DNA of 64,000 nt from Stenopsyche tienmushanensis. Taxonomy: Eukaryota > Arthropoda > Insecta > Trichoptera > Stenopsychidae. This document shows positions 1 through 13,700 of the stretch, piece after piece. The stretch is from positions 1,736,001 through 1,800,000 of the forward strand of contig WACJ01000402.1 in the NCBI GenBank assembly GCA_008973525.1, given 5' to 3'. The notes under the pieces are model-generated. The model was given only the letters and a program-made list of their open reading frames with translations. It made no database searches and was not told where the DNA came from. A program made the position numbers and the translations under genes. Each line of letters starts with the position of its first letter. The first letter of the stretch is position 1.

Positions 1-2809
1 CGAGTGAGGTGGTTTTTCTTGTTGCGAACGAACTTGATATATGAACGACTTTTTCTTATTATGGCACCCGAACGTTGCTATAAATTCGCGTCTACGTTTC
101 AATGAAACAGGAGAAATATACGGAGGTCTTTTGATATATATTTTTAGGTTGTAGCTCTAACAATAGTGAGCGTTAAAACATTCGGAAGAAAAAATGCGTA
201 AAATCGAGATAACACCAGAGATTGGAAGCTGCCTTTAGGGAAAGTGAAAATATCTTTGTTTATATTTTTTTTCTTTGAAAAGATTCGCAGTTGCTGCTTT
301 AGAGGGCAGCTGACAGGCTTTTTCCATTACTAGAACAGTAGTGTGATCATAAAAGCGATGTGACGTCAAATACTATTGTATCGTAGAATGAAATTTTTGG
401 TTCTATGGTATTTGTGCGTGAGAAAACCTATTTTCGGCCTGTTGGCTAACTATTATCACGGAAAATTTGGCTTATATACTGGTTTCATACTTGGCTATTT
501 CCACGGCATGTAGCCTTTGTTTAGTAAATACGTTTGTAGGTCACGATTCACAATTAAATTTTTCGTTCAGTTCGTATCGATTGCTTTTCAGTTTGCGGAA
601 TTTAAATTTCCTCATTCATCACATTAATAGATCCGATGTTTAATGACTCGATAAAAATATAATTTTGCTTGGAACACCATCATTATCACAAAATGAAGAT
701 GCTTGTATTCAAGCGGGGCTGAAATTGAGAAGATCCATTAAACCCATTAGGCTAAGGCTTACATAATGACTAAGCCAAGTTTTCAAAATGATAGCAAATA
801 GCAAACATTCTATATGTATCAGATTATTTGTCCATAATAATAAATATGATACATAAAGATGTTATTTGTTCAAATTCAATTATCAACGTTAAAGGCGAGC
901 TTTTCGTCTTTGGTCGGTTATATATAGAAAGCCTCATCGTCTAGTATTATTAAATAAGAATATAATTCGGAAAACTTGATTAAATTAGATATGACATGTT
1001 TTACAAATGGGAAAGATTTTCGTATAAATAGAATTCTATTAAGAGATCAGATACACCGTATCTCAATTTCACAAAATTTCATTTTTTTAAAATATAATAT
1101 GATCCACATAAATCGTAAATAAAGTATCAAACAGAATAAGCTCTATAGCGATAATATGCATTTATGAACCGAAACGCTTACTAATTTTCTCATTACCAGT
1201 CGCTGCTCCAAATCATTAATTAATGAGTCTTTAAATCCATCCTGTTTTCTTATTGTAAGACTTGGTTTTACTTTGTTGCAAGACACATTCGAATAAATTG
1301 ATATATTATCTGTGCTTCTGATTTTTCTCAATTATCACTTAATCTTGTGCGTGTGTCACATTTTAAAACAGATCATTGATTATTATTCTATCTATTATAA
1401 TTTAGGTTAACATCGATGTTGTTTAATGATGATAATCACCAAATGCTTTTCATACATCGAATTGAAAGGCACTGTACATTTTATTGTATATTTGATCATG
1501 TCTTATGTTCTTAGATCATGTTATAAGTTGTTTGGAGGGCATTTTGTACGATTCAAACATTCTTGAGTCGAATTTTACTTCGTAAACATCGTAGCAGAAG
1601 ACATAAATATCAAGTAAATTTTGATACCTCTCTGATCCGGGAGTGAAATAGCTAAAAATAGGCTTTATTACACAAAGCATAATATTTTCCACTGTTAATG
1701 CCCCAAATCCGATAATATGAAATAACATTATGTTTATAAGGTGATTTTAATGGGTGGCAAGCACGATCTTAGCACTCGAGACCGATATTATAATGCTTTA
1801 TAGCTGTCTCATGAGCTATTAAATACGTCTTCTACCGAAGTCACCACCTCAGGGTGTATGAAAATCATAACCTACGTCATTGTCGACTATTCAGTTTGCG
1901 TTGTTTTTATTAAATTGACAGTGTTTAACGACGTATTATATAAAGCTATAATTTATTCGACGTGCGCTTCGTCTTTGATCATATCACATTGTGCTAATAA
2001 TCCGACAACACAGCCATCAGATAATTTTTGATATTCAAAAATCATTGTGTTCTTGGAATAATAAAACGTGAACGTGAAATAGACACAAGTGTGAGAGAAA
2101 TAATGAAAATTTCAAGACAAAGATGTGGACTGCCATAGAATGACACTGGAGAAACGTGAAATGACCGAGAATACGACCATTTCTAGACGGATGGAATAAG
2201 TTGGAAAAATATGTCAGGTATAAAGATGAGAGTAGTTTGAAGATATAAAGCGAATCATATAAGTTTTTGTCGCGTAAAGCAGTATTCTGCAATATTTTTG
2301 ATATCTTGGTTTTTGCACAAAGCGCTTAGGAATAAATAATTATAATTCTTCAAGAGCGATCGTTTTATGGGAGGAACAAGTTTTGGAAAAAAAAAGGTAT
2401 ATAACTTTAACGATTATCCGGATCTAATTGGGGATGAAAGTAGTTCGCATAGCGAAATCCGGATAATCGAAATTTATCATAATTGATAGGGAAAGTATGA
2501 ATAATTTTTATTTGTCTAGATTTATATACGCATATACATATAATAAATTTTTTTTATCAAAAAAATCTATCAAAAGATTTTTGCTCAAAGCTAACTTTTC
2601 TTTTAGAAGCTCCCAAAATGCGAATACTTTAAATATATATGAGTTGTCTTGAATTACACCTCTTAGTTCTCAAGTCATTTCATGATGAAATCTAAACACT
2701 GAAAAGTTTTGGAATGCATAGGACCAATATTTCCTCTCTCGCAAATCTCATCTTCGTCTTCTCGACCTTGTTCTTCTGAGGCAGATATTTCTTTGTTTAT
2801 TTCCTCATC

Positions 2810-3370
2810 TTTCAAATTTTAGAATCCAGAAGATTTGATATTTTTAAAACATCTGGGGTTCTTTGATTTTCCAATGATAAGCAGCATTTGTACACACCAT
2901 TTTAGTGACACGTTCTTTACTAATTTTGTACTCAGGTGAATTATAATATTTTCACGTCTTGCTATGGATTTGTTGGGTAGTTTTTTTCCACCCAATTTAA
3001 GCCGATCTCATCAGCATTATATTAACATTTTTCATCGAATTCTTCCTTCTCCACAAATAACTTCAATGTGTCAATGAATGTGTTTGCTGAAGATATGTCA
3101 GCAGAAAGCTTTTCTGCGCGAAGTTCCCTGATACCGTGTTGCCCTTTGAATTTTTCAAGCCAGCACAATTTTGCTTTGAAGGTGAAATCTCCATTTAATT
3201 TTGTGTTGAAAATATTGCTCTTTCACACAATAATGGACCAGATATTGGCTGATTAGTTGATCGATCGGATTGTATGAACCACATAAAAATATACTCTTCA
3301 ACTTCTGTATTTCCTGTTTTTTTCATAACTTTCCGTACTGAGCTTCCATCTTCTGATATTAAACAATTTA
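2810..3370 (-). mobile_element. pogo/Tigger-like transposase relic
   Basis: Read on the minus strand in shifting frames, this stretch gives the core of a Tigger/jerky-type transposase. From N to C there is SGPLLCERA (about 3225-3200), then KGQHGIRELRAEKLSAD (about 3150-3100). The first catalytic region follows as NADEIGLNWVE (about 3025-2993), then GKSKNPRCFKN (about 2865-2835). These blocks appear in the order known for CENP-B/Tigger DDE transposases. Several stops and frame changes show it is dead, and I see no intact terminal repeats. The family call rests on motif recognition. Confidence 0.72.
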
Positions 3371-3589
3371 AACAGTAACTTTTAGTAACAGTAACAATTT
3401 AATTAAACAGTCACTTGATAGTTCTCATCCATATTCTTATAGATTATTTCAGAGCATATTGGCACAAGTAAAGCACTCACACAGCTCGACTGGAGAAGTC
3501 TGGAAATTGTGGGAGCAATTTAATTTTTTACTAATTCAACTTCTGCTGAGAATCTTTATAATGACAATATCTTTCAGACGATGATATGA

Positions 3590-3900
3590 TAAGTTATTCT
3601 CCGTAGTAGATTTTGGGCGATCCGATATTTTCTTGTGTTTCGAAATCCCAGTTTCTTGATGTCTTATGCATATCCTTGATAGAAATCTACTTTTTGTATT
3701 TGTCCTTACTAAAAATCACGCTTTAAGCTTCTAAGAATAGTTGCAATTTAAACTTTTCACAACGTCTATTCGCCAAAAATGCATCAAACATAGATGGCAA
3801 ATTATGATGTATCATTGAGCACACGAGCTCTAGTATTGAAAATAATGTAAAAGTAATTGTTATTTTTATACTAAACTCGATAACATGCTAGTCGTTTTTA
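3590..3900 (-). mobile_element. Tc1-like transposon relic, copy 1
   Basis: The minus strand carries RHQETGISKHKK followed by DRPKSTT near 3690-3600. This matches the DNA-binding N-terminal region of Tc1-like transposases, where an ETG block is followed by a GRPK hook. The same DNA segment recurs at 12590-12750 and 34680-34865. The flanking tail at 3825-3895 (CTCTAGTATTGAAAATAA, then ACTCGATAACATGCTA) recurs at 13600-13690 and 36010-36095. These are therefore three copies of one family. This copy is only a 5' piece: the catalytic part is missing and the Tigger relic lies just beyond it. Confidence 0.55.
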
Positions 3901-6558
3901 AATCTATTATCGCTAGTGTATATATAGATTTTATACTTTATGTAAGTTAATTTGTATAAATGCGATTAGTTCGATGCTCCATAAAAATTAAGATGCAAAT
4001 GAAAGCAAAACTCTTTCGGCTTATTATAAATATTTTTAGTATACTGTTCGGTATTGGGACGTAATTACACGTTTACAGCCACGTACGTAACCGTGAAGCA
4101 TGAATATTGCGCCGACAGAAGTTAGTATGCTCGACGTCGTACCCTTGGAACAAATTGGTATTTGTTTGTTCGGTTTTTATGACTTGGATTTGAGACTTCG
4201 TTATAAATTTATTTTTCCATTCGGCATGATTTGAAAAATCGTCGGGGAGCATGTGTGCGTCGCTTTTCTTTAATATGTTTGTCTGGAATTTAAAATTCAT
4301 GCAGGAGGTCGAACCGCGGAATGACATTCGTTCCATTATCCCACCCCCCGATCCATTCTTTTCACCCGATGAAGGGTTGTATCGGGCTTGTGTAGTTAAA
4401 AGCTCCTTTATAAGCTGAATATTTACTGATGCATGTCTGATACGATTGATTAATGTACGCATTGATTTTCTCTACTTTGGGGGTAATATTTTTAACATTT
4501 CAGTAAATTTGATTTTAATTATTCCAACACGCTTAAAATTTAACAGAACACTCATTTGGTATCCGGATAAATTGATTAACTTTATATACGTCCATTATTT
4601 GCTGCAACACCAATTTTATATTCGTCCGATCGCAAAATAAATAATATGCGCATTTTGCACACAGCTTAGTACAATAATATGCAATTAGTTTTTATTCACC
4701 CTCCTACTTACATTCCGAATAAATTCATTGTTTCTGTTTTGCATCAATCGGATTTAATCCCCATTCATACAATAATTATTGACACTTGCTCATTGCAATG
4801 GAATCACAGCTGATTACAGAACATTCCAATCCAATCCAACATCAACATCACAATTCCCCATTACAATTAGCTACTTACATGTGAAATATTTATTCAATCC
4901 ATAGAGGGGAATGGATTCGATGTAAAACGTGGTGTTTATGGGTAGTAAATAATTATTGGATTCGCGGTGGTTAGCATTGAATTCAGAAGGATTTGTGTTT
5001 GACTAGCAGCATGTGACGGAAAATGGCGCAGTTTAATAGCCTCCGATCCTGACACTCAACCTATTTTATGACCCCTCCCCCTAACCTCCCAAGGGTTGAG
5101 CCAGTAGCAGATAATCCTGGAAAGAGGACTATCTGCTGATGCAACTGCTGTCTCCCATCTATTCAGATAATGCATGATAATGATTTCCTTTGCGAAGGCG
5201 TGGAGCACTATTGTATTTTGCACGAGCACCAGACCGTCCTTATTTGTTACTATTCTGCCTTCTCATCCATTGTATTTATGTTTAATTTTATAAGAATAAC
5301 TGCTATTTTTAATTTGGCTAATTTTATCCGAAAACGTATTTTATAAAATATAATTTGGATAAGAAATGGGCATATTATGTTATCACTTCTTATTTAATAT
5401 TTACTTTTACAACCTCTATTTCAAGATATGCTATTCGATTTTTTCTAACATATTTGAAAATATCACACAGATAGCTCTTTTCTGATTCTCATCGTATCCA
5501 CATATGCTAATATTCCAACTGTTTGAAATGTTCTTTGTGATATAATATACTTTGTTTGTCTAAATTGTATGAAATATTGTCAGTGATATCTCTAAAAGTT
5601 TTCTTCCAAACTGAACAGAATATACTGTAGAAAGCTTTCAATCTTCAGCTCACGCCCTTTGACTAGAAAAAGGTTGTTTGGAACATAATTCCTCATGCAT
5701 TCCAAGTTCTCTTTAAAAGAATCTATAATTCTTTGGTCACGCCAATATTCTAGTATTGTTAAATGTATAAACTATTATATTTATTATATATATATTATAT
5801 ATAGGGTCAATATTTTATCGAATTTTTCAAATACAAAAACAAACTTTGGACGTTTGAAATTGTTAATTGTATGATTTTTGGCCAAAACCAATGTCAATCG
5901 TTCCGATCTACAGTTAAATGATTGCTCATAGTAACGAACGACCTGAGGACCGTATGGAAATCAATCGATGACCTGACACATGTCCAATGCGCCGTTTTAA
6001 AACCATTTCGCCAACTTAATTGATACAATCAGACGTACTCGTTGGCCGGCAAACATTTAAGCTCGCCAAAATCGATCGGCACACAGAAAGTTCGGCACAT
6101 GTATCCATGAGGTTTTCTACAAAACCGCCGCAACACATTGCTGGGTGACTTTACGTGTTTGAGCTTTTACGTGATGCTGCAATCTAATTGTCACGAACTC
6201 TGCCGCAAGATAGAAGTTTTAGCCTGCTGGGTACGGAGTGTGTCGTTTATAGTGTAGAGCAAATAGGGTGTCTGGATAATTATCTCGGCGTATTTGCCTT
6301 ATCTTTCTGAAAGGGTTAGATTGCCTTGGAAGGAGGTAAATACATCGATTTTTAACGGGGGGTTACTCAGCCGGATTGCACCCGATCTCAATGGATGTGG
6401 AAATTAATGTGGAAACACCCTTTGATTCTGTCTGCACACCCTCGGGAAGCCAAAGGGGTCTGCGTCCAATCAGCAGTATTTTACAATTTATCGGAAGTTA
6501 ACGTCTTGAGAATAAAGAAAAGTCATAATCTTGATTTACGATAATACGACGTGATGCC

Positions 6559-6585
6559 AATTCTATTTTTTAAAAAAATAGAATT
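6559..6585. repeat. Perfect A/T hairpin
   Basis: Two 13-base arms (AATTCTATTTTTT and its reverse complement) flank a single A. It could fold as a cruciform or be the core of a tiny inverted-repeat element. No open frame or target duplication is visible. Confidence 0.6.
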
Positions 6586-9368
6586 TAATTTAAATTCAAT
6601 TCCTATTAAAGATATGGTATTTTTATCCCTGAACATGAGTGGACGTTTTGATAATATGAGTTTATTTCAAATTCGTTATTTATATAATTGTATTCTTTTA
6701 GTGCGTTAAGTATGTTTAAATTTAATTAATTCAAAGACACCTTGTGTTGGTTTTGTATAATTAGGAATTAAAATGAATCTTTTGGTCATTTCGCAGAAGG
6801 TACATGTGAATAAGGGTCGTATAAAGGTGACCTCAAACCGGTGGACGTTGAGTGCAGTTTTATTACTCGAAAAGCTCGTTTAACAGCACTTGGGTGTTTA
6901 ATGCCTGAATGTATTTATAACGAGATTCCAGTTTCTCAGCTTAACTACACTCAGTTTACTTCGGTCCGAGTAGTTATTTCGGTTTTAAATTAGTACGGCG
7001 AATATTGTGGCAAATTATCGTCGGAAATGTTGCTGAAATGCTGAAATTTTCAAGGAGCTTAAGCTCTACATAGGAAAATTTGCGTCATTAACGTCCGCAG
7101 GGCGCCGAAGGAGGGAAGTGTGAAAAATAGAGGACAGCTCCTCTGACGATTACATCTAATTACATGACGATTATGTTTAGTGGTTCAATTTTTCGCGCCG
7201 GCGAATTGTCGGATTTTTTTCTAAATTTGAAGCTTTCTTTTACTACAATATTTTTTTCAGCGTCGCCTGTTACCGGTTTTCCGGCATACGTCACCGGTCC
7301 TCAATTGTTGCATTTGAGGTCGTGCCTTAAAGGTAGATACAAAATAACCACCAATTTGGGTCTCTAGGTCTTTGTTTACGGCTTTGGCAGTTCACGATGT
7401 AAATTGTTGTTTTCACACGCAATACAATTAATCATGTAATAATTAAAAACACAAATTCATAATCGACGACGTTAATCGTAGTAATCAAAGCACAACTACC
7501 ATCGAGCGAAACGATACTAAAAAAATATATGCTGTAGTTGCTTTTGCGACACATTAAATATGAATTAATACATTAAATTTATGTAACAATCGAAGGATGC
7601 AATCTAATGTTCATCACTCTCAAGGGGTAGCTTAATGAAATATTTATTAGGTGTATTTGGCATTAATAATTCATTCACAAAACAAAAAGCTCCATATCAG
7701 AGCTTCGGAGGTGAACAAATGTTTTTGTTCCTGCATTTTCGATTATACTGCCGTGTGTGTGTTTGTTTTAGCATGTTTTCGTTCAATTCAATTCGCAATT
7801 TAATTTTCTTTGTGTATACACAGCATGTTATATTTTTGCAATTGAGTCGTGTGCACAAATTAATAGGTTTAATTTCAACAGTCCGATTTAATCTAAAACT
7901 TAATACGAGCATGAAGTCCAGTATTTCCACAAATTTAAATCATTCTGAGAGGCTGTTTGATACATGTGGGTTAAGCCGATTGCACGAGATGGATAAAATT
8001 AGTTCATTGTAGTTTAATTAAAACGATTTAATATATCCCGAGGATCAATTTGTATGATATTCACATTCAAATAGCTTGAGTGACGTTCCTTGGAAACAAT
8101 TTAATATTTTAGGGGAGTGATTAATTATAAATCAATAATGCAAGCAGCATAACCCACAAGCATAGCCAAATAATTATAACGATAACCCTAAATTAAAAAT
8201 ATTTTAACATAATGATATTGTTATTAATCATTCACTTATTTGAATTCCATATGAGCACAAAACAATTCTAAACCTTTAATTTACGCCCTTGTAATTTTAA
8301 GATTAATTTAGATCTATATCGATAAAAATATTATTTTTTGTCATTTAAATAATAAAATGATGATTAATCAATCCCTTATTGTACAAGCACAATTCGAAAT
8401 ATTTTATAACGAAAAAAAATATATATGCTCCCTTTAATATTAGTCTTTAAGGGACGTTTCTACCTTGTTGGCCCTAAAAGAGATCGATTTTTTAACATTT
8501 TTTTGGGCCAATAGCGATCGTTTTTTGCAGCCCTTGAAAGAAGAATCTAATTCAAAATAATAGCATGCATTATATTCAATAGAAATTTTCATAGAATTTT
8601 CCTGATGTAATATCCAAATTTTTTGGCAGATCCAATATCTGACATTTATCATTGATATAGAATTTCTTTTCATTCTTAAAACGATGGTATTTTGTTCAGG
8701 ATACATGCCAAAATTAAAGGAGATATCAGCTTAATTCTCTTTTCATATTACAGAAAGACATTTAAAGACAGTCCATTGCATGATCGTTACTAAACCTACT
8801 TGAGTAGTTACAACGGAACGACCTACAACATTAGGTTCTGTTCTTTCGAACGAGCGCCACCCCACTCTTCTCGAAATAACTGTCGTTCCAGGACGTGCGT
8901 TTCAAATAAGGAAAATTCCCTACCGCACCCTGTTTAAATATATTTAATACACCCTGATTTTTGGATTTTGATTTTGATATTTTGACGCTTGTATATTATG
9001 TAAGTATTTGGTGAATTTCAGGTGCATGGGGTGTATTTATATACAATGACATGGTCATTCGTTATACTGTCTATTATTTCGAGGGAAAAAAAGAACCCTT
9101 TATATTGGGCGTATCCGATTGATGGATCGCCGGTCATTTTCAATTTTTAATTTATATTTTTGCTTGGTTTCTCTGCGAATTTCGGACAAGTTCTGGGCTG
9201 GACATTGCTGTATATAAATAAATACAATGTGGATTAATTTTACGTAAATGTACACATACATGGGGATCTTCTTGTTGTATATAAACTGTGTTGGGTCATC
9301 TTCTCTGTGCATGTAGCGGTGGTTCGCATCCATTTCCGTTGGTATTTATTTTCTTCTTTTTTTTGCAG

Positions 9369-9580
9369 TGACCAAGCTGAGAGAACACTGGGACGAAACA
9401 AACTGCAAAGTCATGCAAAGAAAAACCCAACTCGACGCAATGTTGAGTGATTCTCAAAGGTACGACGCTAAAAGGCAAGAAAATGAAGCCTGGCTTCAAA
9501 GGATGGAGGCTCGTCTTGAAAGGATGGCTGCTCCGGCTTACACCGCCGATGTTCTAGAATCGCAGCTCCGCGAGCAAAGG
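9369..9580 (+). CDS. Dys: Dystrophin, internal rod-domain exon A
   Basis: This is an internal coding exon of dystrophin, the large actin-to-membrane linker of muscle and neurons. It encodes part of a spectrin-type triple-helical repeat, with TKLREHWDETNCKVMQRKTQ at the start, DAMLSDSQRYDAKRQE in the middle, and WLQRMEARLERM then VLESQLREQR at the end. The heptad-like pattern and the conserved tryptophans fit a coiled rod repeat. The 3' splice site (TTTTTTTTGCAG) is at 9357-9368 and the donor AGG|GTAAGA is at 9580/9581. The exon begins with two bases of a split codon, then has 70 full codons and ends in phase 0. Identification is from family knowledge of insect dystrophin and is strengthened by the next two exons continuing the same protein. 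Confidence 0.93.
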
Positions 9581-10495
9581 GTAAGAACCTTTTAAAGTCA
9601 GTATTTACGTAATCTGATATTTATAGTACTATTACTCAACTTTGGAGGAAAGGAGCTTTCATCTTACAATATTTTATGAAACGACTGTTGAATATAATTG
9701 AAGAATAGGGATCCGGGAGCATCTCTTTGAATTGTATTATACAATGCTACATTCAAAATAACATCTTAAATATTTAAGCTTGGCTCTCATTGCATTGTTT
9801 TTCTCATAGATTTTATGCTAATATATCTAATCATTTGAAAAAAATCTTATATAGGTTTAGCAGTATTTATTCACGCTTTGAAGATTCGATTTTTAACGCT
9901 TTTATATTCCCTATGAAACTGGCATATTTTTATGACTCTTCTTTTACCCTATGGGATTTTGAGTAATGGGGGACGAAATCGTTCAAAGTCAACCTTTGAT
10001 CTATCGTTTTGCTAACGACAACTTTTTTTTTGATTGCTCACAATTTTTCGACCTTTTGAAAATGCATAATTGGCTAAATCTGACAAATTAGTGTGTTCCA
10101 CATGAACGTTCGGAATTTGAAGGTGAGAATATAAAGTAATATTTTTTTAATTCAGATTAATCTCCATTAGCTTTATTAATCTTTTATAATTGAAAAACAT
10201 TTATTTATCTAAATTTTTAGCCTTTCTTATTGAAGCGAGATGAAAGTTGATGAAGCGATATTTTTCTGCGTTATGTCCCAATTTGAAATCATACAAAAAA
10301 GTAATCAGAACAATAACTCCGTATTAAAACGCAATTAACTATCTGAAATTTCGACTCTTCGTGTGACATGCTCTAATATAATTATGTGAATGATCTTTTT
10401 CGAGGGTCTCATGTTTATAGATTTATAAACTCAGTAATTCTTAATCAATGATTTAGCCGAATTCTTGTATAAAATTTGCAATGAGCATATTATAT

Positions 10496-10740
10496 TAGGG
10501 GGACCCATACGTAATCAATTATTTATTGCTCACAATTGAGCAATAAATTTGTGCATTGATAGTTTCTCCTAGTTTTAGAAACTCAAAGTGTATTATCCCA
10601 CCACAATTCCACCATATGTTCATGAGGACCTTTTTATAATCAAAGAAGGTTTAGGAGTTGGTACAGCCGGTTGATTAGTTGAAAACCACTGCTTAGTTAA
10701 TTTAACATTGTCGTATAATATCCATTTTTCACCACAAGCT
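10496..10740 (-). mobile_element. Internally deleted mariner (family MB), copy 1
   Basis: The segment starts with a terminal repeat reading TTAGGGGGACCCATACGTAA. It then jumps to sequence nearly identical to 40004-40200 of the longer copy at 39695-40560. About 260 bases present in the longer copy are missing between the terminus and the body. The remaining minus-strand coding part covers the middle of a mariner transposase around its first catalytic region, which in the longer copy reads ITCDEKWIVYDN. The other end breaks off in unrelated DNA at about 10740, so it cannot be autonomous. Confidence 0.75.
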
Positions 10741-12589
10741 ACTAACCACAAAGAATAATTTAAATTATCATTGAAATTCATAGATCTTATTCTTCATAGA
10801 ATGATCATAGAATAACAGAAATCGATGTTTCCAGATTTTTTTATTTATAAAAATCCATATTCCACTCATTAAAAAATAATCATATCTAATGAAGATTTGG
10901 CGTATGCAAAAAATATGATTTTCTTATTATCAAAATTGGCTTTTTTGAGCCTTGCTTCGTAATTCTTCTCAGTCGTTCCGTATTTAATTTCTGCGAACAA
11001 CTCGATCTAATAATATCTTCTTACGTAACAGTCGACTCACATAAGACCGCGTTTATTTTCTTTGCTCCTTGAAATTAAATTTAATTTGATAACATGGCAT
11101 CGTAAACAACCCCATTGAGAGTTTACGGACCATAACCCCGCACGATGGGGGTCGATTTGTTATTTTTATGCGTGTTCTTTTACGAATTCGAAAAATCACA
11201 TACGCTCCTAAAATATGGTCCATAAATGCAATATATTTGATGCCAAAATTTTATTGCGTATTCTTTGTAAAGACATCGCTTTTTCGCGTAGAAGCAGCAA
11301 AGAATACCTTAACCCGAATGAGATTTTTCACCAAAGGATATTTACCATAACGGCACTTTTATGGCTTGTAATTTTCTTAAAATAATACTTCACCTGCGCG
11401 TAATGGCAATGAGACGAAGGAGCAAAAAAGAGTAACTAATGATGGTGGAAAACAACACGCGTCTGATGTAAACGAGCTTCTTTTTTACAGCCCCCCTCGA
11501 AAGACAGGTTCTTTCTGTGGATTTTGATGAATTACAACAATTCCATCCGGATTGTCGTAATCAATTGTCGACTCCAGATAAGATTGCCTCAATCTCGTGA
11601 AATAATCAATTCGCTGGATTAACTTTTCCATCGGCAGTCTATTAAGTTGCATTGTACTCGGAATTCCTACTACAATGCATTCAACTGATGAAAATACGAC
11701 AAAGATAATTATGGCAGTGGTATTAAAAATTGTAGCATGATAACATCAGTATTCCTAATGTTATTTCACGGTGGTATGTCACGAATAAGCGGGGTTCTTC
11801 CGTTACATTAAATCAGATTTCGTACAATGACTTGCAATAAATTATTATTCTGTAGAGGTGTAATGCATTCGCTCGTATATTTCGATTGTGGATAAAAGCT
11901 TTTTAAATTTTCATATCATCGAGCAAAATACATCATAATGGCATTCGAAAGAATCAATACATTTGTAGATAAGTCCGTCTGGCTCTTAATACTCAAGGGT
12001 TGTAAATATTTCCTTGCTGTTATTTACAGGAGACGCTTTTCATCTATCTTTCCTATCAGTTGATACATGTATTAATATAGCAAATTTAATATATTTAACA
12101 GGATTTTAAGCAAAAAAAAAAAAATGCTCAAAAGAGAGTGCGATGATGAATAGTTTCACACTTTATATCCATTATATTTTCCAACATGAACGTGAGATTA
12201 TACATTTTCTATGACGAAGATTTAGTTTCGCTGGCTATATTAAATGTGGACTTAATTCTTGTACTTTTATTTAGACGTGTTTTAAATTTCAATTTATAAG
12301 GATTAAAATTAACAACGATCGATGTTTTTTTCATATTCAAGCTTAAAATTATGCTTTGAATAATGTAAATACCATTGATATTATAATATTTTCTGCCGTT
12401 TTTACATTTTTGTTCTTGATGTGACTTTGTGACATTCAATACCTAAATGTGAATGATATGAATATGAATTTCATCTCAGTAATTTGCTTCATAAAAATAT
12501 ACTAAATCATTAGCCAAATAATAAATGGATACATAATACTATAATCAAAATGTCAATAATTAACAATTTGGCAATATTGGCATAAATAA

Positions 12590-12750
12590 GGTTATCCTTG
12601 GAATCCATTGTAGATTTTGTGCGGCCCGGTCTTTTCCTGTCTTTCAAAGTCTCAGTCTCCTGATGTCTTTTAATGGCATAATTTTGATTAAAACCTTCAT
12701 TGTTGAAGGTTTCCCGTTGAACTGAAATCGATAATGGAAATATTTTTTGA
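12590..12750 (-). mobile_element. Tc1-like transposon relic, copy 2 (5' coding piece)
   Basis: The minus strand reads NYAIKRHQETETLKDRKRPG then RTKST, the helix-turn-helix end and GRPK-like hook of a Tc1-type transposase. It is one of three related copies (see 3590-3900 and 34680-36095). The rest of the same copy resumes at about 13555, after roughly 800 bases of other sequence. Confidence 0.6.
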
Positions 12751-12765
12751 TTTTCAATATGTGTA

Positions 12766-12930
12766 GGCAGTCACCTAAGCTATAAAAGTTTAAAAAAGTA
12801 TAAAATTAAAACTTTAGTAGGCTTTTAGTTAAAGTTTCATATTTTTTACCATTTTCTTGATAATTTTTACACCAAAAAAATCAGTTATTTACGCAAAAAC
12901 CTTAAAACTTTAGCTTAGTTGACTAGATAA
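12766..12930. mobile_element. Possible small inverted-repeat element
   Basis: The ends are imperfect inverted repeats. The left end has AGTCACCTAAGCTATAAAAG. The right end, when reversed, reads AGTCAACTAAGCTAAAGTTT. The roughly 165-base body is AT-rich with no open frame. It lies at the point where the surrounding Tc1 copy is interrupted. No other copy was found in the window, so this is only a candidate. Confidence 0.4.
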
Positions 12931-12959
12931 CACTATAGTTCTGAGAAACATCCCAAATT

Positions 12960-13440
12960 TTCAGTCAGTTCGATTCGAAATTAGTGACTTACCGATCAAC
13001 CAATGATTCCAGGTGCGTATAATAGATCTTCAGCTTTCTCAAAATGTTGATTATCTTCGACTGACTGTTGTTTACGGGCTATAAAAGCTGCTTTTGTCTC
13101 AGAAAGACTCTTACGGTTCTACCTCGCTACCCGCGCTTCATCGGTATTTTCAGCAAAGACTTTACAGTAGGTGCCAATAATTATATTTAATGTATATATC
13201 ATCTTCAAAATGAAGCTGTAGTTGTTATTAAATATCCCAGCAGCAATGTACGTTGATATTTTAATGATTTTTACACCAGAATGTAGTTGCTTTGGAGCCA
13301 GTCGCTAAACCGTCGATTTAAAACAACCATTAGCATTGTGGGTATGGCCACCCAAGCATCTTTGAAGTAACACACCATGAAATGGAGTCAGATCTTCAAG
13401 CTTTAGATATTTTTTAAAGCAATAGTTTTCTGTCATTTGC
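12960..13440 (-). pseudogene. Mutator-like transposase fragment
   Basis: Translated on the minus strand, this reads LQRCLGGHTHNANGCFKSTV, then SGVKIIKISTYIAAGIFNNN, then LNIIIGTYCKVFAENTDEAR, and ends ARKQQSVEDNQHFEKAEDLL. The cysteine-leucine-glycine-glycine then N-x-N pattern, followed by a phase of 'A-x-x-I-F-N-[DN]', matches a multicopy arthropod protein that I associate with Mutator-like transposases. That family name comes from memory. The fragment contains at least two in-frame stops and is a relic. Confidence 0.5.
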
Positions 13441-13554
13441 ACCAGCTTTTAACTCCATTCGGGTTTCCATGATAATGTCTTTTTGATAATTGTCTTGATA
13501 AACTCCTCGAACTTCTGTATCTTTCGTTTTTTTATTTCATTGTAAAGAGTTTGC

Positions 13555-13700
13555 CCCCGTTAAGCACTCATTTTCAATGTCATGTATTATTACGTAAAAT
13601 AGTTCTAGTATTAAAAATAAGATTGATATTTTTAATGATTTATTGATATGCTTTAACGTAAAAATCGATAATATGCTAGGTGTTTCGAAATTAATTTTCG
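13555..13700 (-). mobile_element. Tc1-like transposon relic, copy 2 (outer piece)
   Basis: The stretch TTCTAGTATTAAAAATAA followed by AAATCGATAATATGCTAG matches 3825-3895 and 36010-36095, the outer ends of the other two copies. It is the missing partner of 12590-12750, and the material in between was presumably inserted later. Confidence 0.45.

Larger units (their letters stand above)
1..9368 (+). other. Dys: Dystrophin intron (3' part)
   Basis: Intron sequence upstream of the first recognisable rod-domain exon. It ends in a long T/C tract followed by TTTGCAG, a strong 3' splice site. The exon that follows starts with two bases of a split codon, so this is a phase-1 intron. I recognise no exon in it. 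It contains a Tigger relic (2810-3370), a Tc1 relic (3590-3900) and an A/T hairpin (6559-6585). Positions 1-2800, 3900-6550 and 6590-9330 are AT-rich and I see no gene in them. The short open frames there (for example 4073-4462 minus, 7635-8012 plus) have no recognisable domain. Confidence 0.7.

Noticed and set aside
4073..4462. A 129-codon minus-strand open frame
   Set aside because: No recognisable domain, no splice context and no repeat relation. It is plausible by chance.
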